From Blepharisma japonicum (taxonomy: Eukaryota > Ciliophora > Heterotrichea > Heterotrichida > Blepharismidae), in the NCBI GenBank assembly GCA_949751835.1, contig CATKHK010000031.1, positions 62,001 to 126,000 of the forward strand: a stretch of 64,000 nt of DNA, given 5' to 3'. This document shows, in pieces, positions 57,337 through 64,000 of this stretch. A program made the translations under genes and the position numbers. Position 1 is the stretch's first letter; every line of letters begins with the position of its first letter. Below the pieces are notes generated by a model. It saw only the letters and a program-made list of their open reading frames with translations. It searched no databases and was not told where the DNA came from.

Positions 57337-58644
57337 TTAAGTGCTTTTGGTTTCTTCGTTTAAGGCTTTCCAGATTTTTTGTCGCTCCTCTTCGTCGAGC
57401 TTTTCTTTTGAAGACATTTCTAATTCGACCCCGGGCTTGAGCTCAATGCTTTCTTCTGTACTGTCTGTTGTTTTTATAGCTTTGGACTGCTCATCTTTGA
57501 GCTCTAGGCCTAAACAGTCACTGAAGAAATTTGAAATTATCATGGCACTTGAAGAAGCATTGCCAGCTATCACTGCGTCTAATCGAGGAATGTAGTCAAT
57601 AAAAGTTATCACTTCAATCCCATCAACTGCTCTCTCTTGAAGCTTTGGCATAATTCTTTGTTGTGGTGACCAAGTTACCGACAAGCTTTCTAGTGACAAG
57701 CTAAGTGTGCTAGCTAAAATTGACCCATCACTTTTTCCAATCAGCAAACAGTCATTTTCATCCGGCAAAGCCAAGCTAAAAATTTTACATGAAAGTTCAG
57801 GTGTCACCCCTGTGTTTGGGACACCGAAACTGAGTACTTTATAGCAAGTTAAATAATCTCATATATGGACTTGGCTTTCTTGAGAGCTCAATGCTATAGC
57901 AAAATTTTTTGATTCAACGAGAGATACAGATAAGCAGCTCCCAGAGAATCCTTCCAGTAAAATTGGCTCAAAAACTTGAGCTAAAGCATTCATATAATAA
58001 ATTCTCAAAGGATTTGGGTCAAGCTTCGCTTGGCTGCCATCATCAGCTTGATAAGTATTATCGTGGCCTGATAAAATAAATCTGTGCTTGTTTGAGTATG
58101 CTAGTGCTCTGACTCCTGGAACTGTGCCTTCTTCTTTAATTTCTAACTGAGGCTCTTGGACAGCAAGATGCCATACCCGTATATAGCCATCATGAAACCC
58201 TGCATACAATAAATCTGGCACAGGAGAAATCATAATACTAATTTTGCTTGCCCCAGGAGTACTGAGCTGTGAAATGGTCCTCAGGGAGTAAGAATCAATC
58301 ACTTTAAACACCCTATCACTTTCTCCAATCACAATAACATTCCCCAGTAAGCTTTCTTTGCAATGTACAGCTGAAATAATAAGGGTTCCATGTGCAGGTG
58401 TGTATCTAGGAGTCCGGATATCCCCAGTAAGTAAACAGAACATATCAATATTTCTTGGCGTCACTGTGATTATGTGGAAAAGTTGTGAGTACACTGAAGA
58501 GTGACTTGAATCTGGAAAGAGAATAAAAACATTTAAAATGGATCCTCGTTGGTTTATTGGGTAAATCAGGTTAGAAGTTACGTGTGAAGCTATCTGGACG
58601 CCAAGTTTCTTATTCGGCACAGGCATAGGAGCACGATTTCCCAT
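57337..58644 (-). CDS. WD40 beta-propeller protein
   Basis: 435-aa protein, ATG 58642-58644 to TAA 57337-57339; one TGA (57859-57861) is the Trp of SSQESQVHIWDYLTC, exactly the W of a WD repeat. Propeller blades run from about residue 20 to 370, with YAGFHDGYIRVWHL, LIGKSDGSILASTL and VIVIGESDRVFKVID as recognisable blade ends, although most repeats are weak. The C-terminal 65 residues are acidic and Lys/Glu-rich (EKLDEEERQKIWKALNEE). The protein is probably a scaffold; I cannot name the orthologue. It lies between the two cathepsin genes, with 54 bases to one and only 15 bases to the other. Confidence 0.75.
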
Positions 58645-58659
58645 ATTTAAAGATATCTA

Positions 58660-59694
58660 TTAGATTATAGGGTATGAAGGCACTTTTTGGATCCCGCAAA
58701 CACCTTCGCCTTCTGTAATAGCAATTCTAGCATACCCTTTTTCGCCCCATAAAGAGCTAAAAGTATTTTTTATGATGTAATAAGGAATAGGAGCCGTTAA
58801 ATCGTAACCTACAGCGAGGACTGCATGGGTTAGGTTTGTTCCACAGTCTTTATCAATGATTCCGCCAGTATAAAACCTGAATGCATCTTGATTAGCTTGA
58901 ACTGCAACAGCCACAGGTTGTTTGCTAATAGCTATAAGAAGGGCTGTTGAATTATTAGGGGCTACGTCTACATATGAGGAAATAGTTGCTGAAACTTGTG
59001 AAGCTTTTTCCCAGTTACACTCAGTGTCTTTGGCTAAGTATGGATAGTTTTTTCCTGTAGTGAGCCCATGATCTACCACAAATTGGAAACCATAGTCATT
59101 TTCTCCACCATCACAGCCTGTGTTCCCATATGACCAAGAACAATCAACTAGCTCTTGTTCACTGAGAGGAATTAAATCATGTCCAGCAATAAACCAAGCA
59201 CTTTCTACTGCTCCAGTCACTGTAAAAGCCCAGCAACTCCAACAAAGCCACTGATTTTTTACTGGAGTTACCGCTCCTTTAGTTCTCCAATCTACCTGAG
59301 CAGGTATAATTTCAGTTAAATCATTTTCTTTATAATTTTTAGATGACACTCCTATTTCTCTATCGAAAAGAGAAGAAAATTCTTTCTGAGATAGATCAGA
59401 AAATTGGTTTATCCCGAGGAGCCAGCTGTGATTTTGAGAATTGTGAAGCCGGACTATAGAAGAATTTTCTGTAAAAATTTGAAGACGGCGTTGATATTCA
59501 TCGTTGGTTTCATAATATTTATTGAATGTCTTGATGAAGGATTGGAACTCTTGCTCAGCTAACTGCTGTTGCTCAATTTTGGTGTGGTAAAAGCTAATGT
59601 TCAGTCCTATAAAACCTAAAATGCAAACCAATCCTGTAGTCATAAAGAATGCATAAAGAGCTGACGACTTGAAAGTTTTGCCTCTTATGCCCAT
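58660..59694 (-). CDS. Divergent cathepsin L-like protein with altered active-site cleft
   Basis: 344-aa paralogue of the protease at 56233-57282, ATG 59692-59694 to TAA 58660-58662. It keeps the signal anchor (residues 12-32), the I29 propeptide (EYQRRLQIFTENSSIVRLHN), the mature start PAQVDWRTKGAVTPVKN, and the triad Gln148, Cys154, His290 and Asn310. However the strongly conserved Q-G-x-C-G-S-C-W has become QWLCWSCW, replacing both glycines with Trp (TGG codons, not TGA), and the usual KNSWG-x2-WG is KNTFSSLWG, losing the Trp that shields the catalytic Asn-His pair. These changes border the S1 site and oxyanion hole, so specificity is probably altered or activity lost. The full-length open frame argues against a plain pseudogene. 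Confidence 0.92.
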   Translation of the reverse strand: MGIRGKTFKSSALYAFFMTTGLVCILGFIGLNISFYHTKIEQQQLAEQEFQSFIKTFNKYYETNDEYQRRLQIFTENSSIVRLHNSQNHSWLLGINQFSDLSQKEFSSLFDREIGVSSKNYKENDLTEIIPAQVDWRTKGAVTPVKNQWLCWSCWAFTVTGAVESAWFIAGHDLIPLSEQELVDCSWSYGNTGCDGGENDYGFQFVVDHGLTTGKNYPYLAKDTECNWEKASQVSATISSYVDVAPNNSTALLIAISKQPVAVAVQANQDAFRFYTGGIIDKDCGTNLTHAVLAVGYDLTAPIPYYIIKNTFSSLWGEKGYARIAITEGEGVCGIQKVPSYPII

Positions 59695-60077
59695 TTATTA
59701 TATATTGGCTAATTATCCATTAATTATTATGCTAATATATTTTATATTCGCATGAAGATATTTCTTTGTTTCTAAATAAAGAGAACGCTAGGCTTGAGAA
59801 AATTGTTCAATTTTGCAGCTTACAATAGTTAAGATCTAAATAAAGGGAAAAAGAGTAAAATATTTATCGTATAATAATTTTCTATTTTATTTTTATATAT
59901 GCATTATTGTGAAATTCAATAATATAACTTATGCAAAATAATTGAAATTTATAAAAGAATGTGGTATTAATAAATTATTTAACACAACTCTTTAGTTTTT
60001 CTGTCCTTAGTTTCTCCTTAAATTTTATTAGAGAAAGAAGAGTTTTTATTAACTGATTTTAACTTAAGTGCCTATAC
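59695..60077. other. AT-rich spacer
   Basis: About 380 bases between two minus-strand genes, very AT-rich. No open frame or structured element was seen; it should contain the promoter of the second cathepsin gene. Confidence 0.6.
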
Positions 60078-61067
60078 TTAGGCTTTAATTTTTGGAGCTA
60101 CGACATAAATGTGTTGGTCGTGACTATCCAAGCTGAAGTCAGTTTTAACATCAACAACTTGTAATATATCATTGATTCACTTGTCTGGGCTTGATGGTGA
60201 CAGAATTTCATTATATTGATCTGATAATACTTCTACTGTTTCTTTACAAGGTGAATTTTTTTTGATTAAGTCTATTACAGACTTAGGAAGAAGCTCATAA
60301 GGTTTTTCTTCTGTCTCTTTTTCTTGAACAAAATTGAATCTACTATGTGAAACTTCAAAATCTCTTGAAAAAATTCTTGGTCTCAAGAAAACTTTTTTAG
60401 AAAAATTTTCTGTCATTGATCTATCTCTTGCCACTCTTGCTCTTGGTAAGGCTGTCTTTTCATCAGGTGGATCTACAACAATCTTTAATTTTTCTAATAA
60501 AATATTATTTGGCTGAATATTTTTAACTTGTGTCATAGAATCCCTTGGAATCATTTGGGATTGTGGTGCAAGCTTATGCAGATATAGACATTCTGGCTTA
60601 GGACAAGCTATCCCTTCTAGAAAGTAAGTGCAATATTTTGTAGTGCCAAAAGTCACTGTTAGTTGTTTTCCTTCAATAACAAATTCGTCACATGCTTTTA
60701 TGCAAAGTGAAGATTCCTCTTCATTAGAGAAAGTAATATAAGCTCCAAAAGAAACTCCAGAGGAGCCGTTCGTGTAGGCATTGGCCTTATTTACAACACA
60801 TTTTTTGATTGTGCCATATTGCCCAAAATACCTATAACTTTTAAGAATTGTCTCATCGGCAACTGATGGAGGTAGGTTAATAATGTAAACCAAGTCACTT
60901 TGGATTATGCGCATTTTTGAAAGCTCGCTTGGATTTGGTTGTGTTTTTTTGCTTTGCCGCTTTAACCTGAGTGGATCTTACATTTTTGAACCACTTAAAG
61001 GCGAAAAAGAAAGGCTTGTGTCAGTATGTGGATGAAGAGGAATTTGGCAAGAAAGCTTTCGCTCCAT
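60078..61067 (-). CDS. CNOT4-like RNA-binding protein (RRM plus C3H1 finger, no RING seen)
   Basis: 324-aa protein; CDS is the complement of 60078-60966 joined to 60982-61067 around a 15-nt intron. Residues about 46-135 match the CNOT4/NOT4 RRM: KMRIIQSDLVYIINLP, RYFGQYGTIKKCVVNK, AYITFSNEEESSLCIKA and LTVTFGTTKYCTYFL. Directly after it comes the C3H1 zinc finger C-x8-C-x5-C-x3-H (residues 141-159, YCTYFLEGIACPKPECLYLH), in the same unusual fusion seen in CNOT4. One TGA (60177-60179) near the end is Trp and adds 33 residues. In yeast and animals the N-terminus has a RING E3 domain; here only about 45 residues precede the RRM (SCQIPLHPHTD), with no C4C4 pattern. Ubiquitin ligase activity is therefore doubtful. 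Confidence 0.86.
60967..60981 (-). other. 15-nt intron of the CNOT4-like gene
   Basis: Transcribed-strand sequence GTAAGATCCACTCAG. Retained it gives TAA in frame right after SGSK-M; removed it joins to LKRQSKK in frame and makes the total length divisible by three. Phase 2; A at position 10. Confidence 0.75.
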
Positions 61068-62065
61068 TAAATAATTATATTATCATAAGAATTTTGGGAT
61101 TCTGATACCCCTAATCCAATGAAAAGTGAAAAGTCAAAATATTGAAAGATATTTTGTGTCCATTTATATCCAATAGAAAAAAGAATCTGAAGCTTGAGAT
61201 CTAATTTTATTATTTAATTTAAATTTTCCCACTTAAGTAAAGAATAAAAATTTGATGTATTCCAATTTTTACAAAAGTTGCTAGTGAATAAAAGTATATT
61301 AAAATAAAAACTGAATTTAGAAAAATAAAAAATTTCCAAACAATAATATTCATGAATTGCTATCAAAGTTTTCAAAAAATTCTAAATCTCACTCTATCTT
61401 TAGTAATAATAGTGCTGCTTTCAAAACTTATTATTTCATTTTTAATATTAAAATATCGATACTTAAAAGTCTGTTTACAGAAAAATGCTCTAATAATGAA
61501 TAAGCAATGTTTATAGCAAGAATAAATTAATTAATTAATTAATTAGGAAATGTATTAAACTATATATGTGGTCTGTGCTGGATTAATTGCGAGACTCCTT
61601 TATTGTCAGGAGATATAGTAAACGGTAACAGAATAAAAACAATCAACCTATAAAGCAGTTTGCTTGCAGGGTCGCCTAAATCAATTTCTGTGGACAATGA
61701 TGGATTAAAAGAGTTCTTAAGACATTTTCATATCAATTTTTCAATAATTATAAAAATAAGTCTATATTTTACGAAGCCCTCTTATCAATAAGTATTATAA
61801 TAAGATAATCAGAAGGCTATTTTTCTCTATATATTATATCAGAATACCTTAAAAATAATCTCCATCTCCTAAAGGATAATTCCCACATCAAACCCAAACT
61901 TAAATTACCTAAATAATTTTAAGAACCATTGTTTCTTTTGAAAAATTCAATGATAATAAAATTATGAAAATGTATCGTTCTGCATTTCTTTGCGAAGATG
62001 ATCAATAAAATGAAGACTTGAAATTCAAAAAAAAATAAAAATTATATAAATCGTTAAGTTTACAT
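61068..62065. other. Spacer with one coding-like relic
   Basis: About 1 kb between two minus-strand genes. Contains a short (TTAA)n run near 61527-61545. On the minus strand 61560-61795 is open for about 78 codons to TAG with a patch of mixed composition (PSLSTEIDLGDPASKLLYR, then LLPFTISPDNKGVSQL), but there is no ATG at its head, which follows a TAA. It is either the remains of a gene or a chance frame in a G+C-richer patch. Confidence 0.4.
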
Positions 62066-63232
62066 CTAATAATAAGACTTATAAAAATTTTTTCCACCGT
62101 ATGGAGATTTATATCCCGTTGGTTTTCCAAGTAGAGGTGATTTTCGGTCCAAAGTAATTGATTTTTTCTTATTTCCATATTTTTCAATCACATTGGAATT
62201 ATTTTGAGATTTTTTCTTTTCAATAGGAGGAAACATAGGATCTTTAGAAATTGATGACCCAGCTGCACTGTCTCCTTCGCTAGCAGTTAGTCCTTGAGGA
62301 ATCGGGAAAAACCTCATAACTTTCCCTTCAGGCTTCATATCACTGAAGTATGGATGTTTTAAAGCTTGGCTTGGTGTAATTCTCTCCTGCCATTGATAAG
62401 TTAACATTGCTTTAATCAGCGAAACAGCCTGTGAGGACACACCTGGAATCAATTTTTCAATTCCAGAGCCTTCTATCTGTTTGAAGTTAAAATCCATATG
62501 CGTAGCTTTCGATTTAAAATCATCCAAAATTTCTTGTGGAGGAGTTCCAAGCACCTTATGGATCTTTTTTATTTGGTCTAGCTCATTTTTTCCTGGAAAT
62601 AGCGGAGAAAGTGATAAAGCTTCAAAAAAGATGCATCCAACTCCCCAAATATCCATGGCATAATTATAATAACCGTCAGTCAATAAACATTCGGGAGGTC
62701 TATACCATCTAGTTGAAATGTATTCTGTATAAGGCTGCGTTGAGTTAATCCCTCGACAAGACCCAAAATCAGCTAATTTTAAGCTTTCTTCAAATAAAAG
62801 CACATTTTCTGGCTTGATATCTCTGTGAAAAATCCCGTTACTGTGGCAGTGGTCAATAGAGAGAAGTAGCTGATACATGTAGCGCTTTATTTTTTGCTCA
62901 TTTGGAGGGATCTTCAAAGAGCAATACCATTCATAGAGGTTGAGCTCCATTAATTCAAAAACTAATGCAAGACGGCCTGTTGGCTCATCACTACATAAAG
63001 GATACTAAATAATTTCAAGCAGTTTCACTATGTGAGGATGAGGTGAAAGTCTCCTCAAAGCTTGGATTTCTCGTAAATTATTAACTTGGTCAAGCGAAGT
63101 AAAATGGTTTTTCATGCATTTTATTGCAACATATTTCCCAGTTTTGATACTTTGGGCTTTAATAACTTCACTAAAGGTGCCTTCACCCTTTTTGGATACA
63201 AGCCTGTACTCTGATTAGAAATTACTGTGCAT
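62066..63232 (-). CDS. MOK: MOK-type protein kinase (MAK/ICK/MOK family)
   Basis: 378-aa serine/threonine kinase. CDS is the complement of 62066-62990, 63006-63210 and 63226-63232, i.e. exons of 925, 205 and only 7 nt separated by two 15-nt introns; stop is TAG. All kinase motifs are present: Gly loop GEGTFSEV, Lys33 in VAIK, helix C Glu in VNNLREIQALRRL, HRDIKPEN with Asp128, DFG at 145-147, and activation loop QPYTEYISTRWYRPPEC with the TEY dual-phosphorylation motif at 159-161. The stretch NGIFHRD, DFGSCR and ELDQIKKIHKVLGTP are closer to MOK than to MAK or ICK. RCK-family kinases regulate cilium length. The C-terminal 100 residues are basic and disordered, as in the family. Confidence 0.94.
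62991..63005 (-). other. 15-nt intron 2 of the MOK gene
   Basis: Transcribed-strand sequence GTATCCTTTATGTAG. Retained it gives TAG in frame after LEII; spliced it yields EIIYDEPTGRLALVFE, continuous with family sequence. Phase 2; A at position 10. Confidence 0.9.
63211..63225 (-). other. 15-nt intron 1 of the MOK gene
   Basis: Transcribed-strand sequence GTAATTTCTAATCAG. It leaves a first exon of seven bases (ATGCACA) and joins MHK to YRLVSKKGEGTF. Phase 1; A at position 10. Confidence 0.82.
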
Positions 63233-63811
63233 GTTGGAATTAAATTATGATTTTGTTTTCCATATTAAAACTTTTAATTATAGTGATAAATTGAAGGAGA
63301 AGAAAAGCCACAAAGATAACGAGACTTAATTATAAATCTGCAAGAGCTCCTAAGAGACAAGTATCATAATTTTTATGGTAGAGCATTCTCAAAAATGAAT
63401 AGCCATAATAGATCCAATATAAGTTATTTATTGCTAAAAGAGTTATTGCAAACATAAATTTTTCTAAAATTTGCTTATGATAAATAAATTAACGAGTTAA
63501 TTGCGATGCCATTGTGCATAGAGTGAATGCCTAATAAATCAGTTGAAAATACGAGCTAAATATTGAATTTTTTCCATTTTGGCATAATTTTACTATAAAT
63601 TCACCACATCGAATAAATTATTGCAAGCTCTCCTTACATTATTATTTTTCATCACCTTTAACAATACCTAAAACCTTGAGCACTTCATGCTCTCTTTTCC
63701 TTGCTTTGACAATTATCCTCGATTAAGTTTCTTTATATTGACCCGATTATATTAATCCGTTTCTTACAGTTAATTAGTCGCCTTTATTTAACTTAATACT
63801 AATCGTTTAAA
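63233..63811. other. AT-rich spacer
   Basis: About 580 bases between the kinase start and the centrin stop. AT-rich, no supported gene or structure; it must contain the kinase promoter. Confidence 0.55.
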
Positions 63812-64000
63812 TTAAGGGAAAGCTTTCTTGGTCATGATGTTGTAAAAGTCCTCGAAAGAGACTTGTCCATCTCCATCACTATCAGCTCTCTCAATCATTT
63901 CTAGTAGCTCTTCATCAGTCATTGTTTCTCCAAGCTCTTTGGCGACTCTTCTTAGGTTCTTTATGCTGATGGTTCCAGTTTTATCGTCATCGAAAAGTCT
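63812..64000 (-). CDS. Centrin, C-terminal part (cut by window edge)
   Basis: 62 codons and TAA 63812-63814; the gene continues beyond base 64000. The sequence is the C-terminal lobe of a centrin: EF-hand 3 loop [12 protein letters not shown] preceded by RLF, linker [22 protein letters not shown]-hand 4 loop [13 protein letters not shown], and the tail [10 protein letters not shown]. The -F-P/-F-Y type end and the '[15 protein letters not shown]' linker separate centrin from calmodulin. Centrins are calcium-binding proteins of basal bodies and contractile cortical fibres, prominent in heterotrichs. EF4 keeps acidic residues at positions 1, 3, 5 and 12, so it should bind calcium; EF3 also looks competent. 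Confidence 0.93.
   Translation of the reverse strand, partial: RLFDDDKTGTISIKNLRRVAKELGETMTDEELLEMIERADSDGDGQVSFEDFYNIMTKKAFP

Noticed and set aside
1-64000. Transposons, CRISPR arrays, rRNA operon
   Set aside because: No transposase motif, inverted terminal repeats, spaced short direct repeats or rRNA sequence was found on reading either strand.

Overview
This looks like macronuclear DNA of a heterotrich ciliate, most probably Blepharisma. Three things seen in the sequence support this. (1) UGA is read as tryptophan: at least a dozen genes run through in-frame TGA codons at positions where Trp is expected (importin alpha at 2498, Mpv17, MORN, ankyrin and U-box motifs), while TAA and occasionally TAG end the frames. 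(2) All five introns I could place are exactly 15 nt, start GTA, end YAG and have an A at position 10 after a pyrimidine. (3) Genes are dense and on both strands, separated by very AT-rich spacers. UGA=Trp with 15-nt introns is known from Blepharisma; Stentor has similar introns but the standard code. Because UGA is sense, a standard-code translation breaks most genes into pieces; the coordinates here are rejoined.

Region 1-16 kb holds ordinary small genes: a membrane protein, importin alpha, a coiled-coil protein, a doubly acylated MGC protein, signal peptidase subunit SPCS2, an ankyrin protein, a myristoylated IQ/MORN protein, a 55-aa membrane microprotein, a DHHC palmitoyltransferase divergent from an Mpv17/PMP22 channel-like protein, and a SET-domain protein with a signal peptide.

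Region 16-43 kb is the most unusual part: two giant minus-strand genes for secreted-entry surface receptors. The first (3,328 aa) has six laminin-G-like modules alternating with cysteine-rich knots. The second (at least about 4,820 aa, with an assembly gap in a 141-bp tandem repeat) is almost entirely furin-like cysteine repeats. Both end in the same cassette: REJ-like region, GPS motif, and a polycystin-1-like membrane block. A decayed copy of that membrane block lies between them on the opposite strand.

Region 43-52 kb is gene-poor, with a zinc-finger gene, a U-box/kelch gene, a decayed partial duplicate of it, an ankyrin-like pseudogene and a small CaaX-box protein.

Region 52-64 kb carries several genes of ciliary/basal-body flavour (CCDC34-like and CFAP57-like coiled coils, a MOK kinase, the 3' end of a centrin), a CNOT4-like RNA-binding protein without a visible RING, and two cathepsin L-like proteases flanking a WD40 protein. 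No rRNA, tRNA, CRISPR, telomere or intact transposon was seen.
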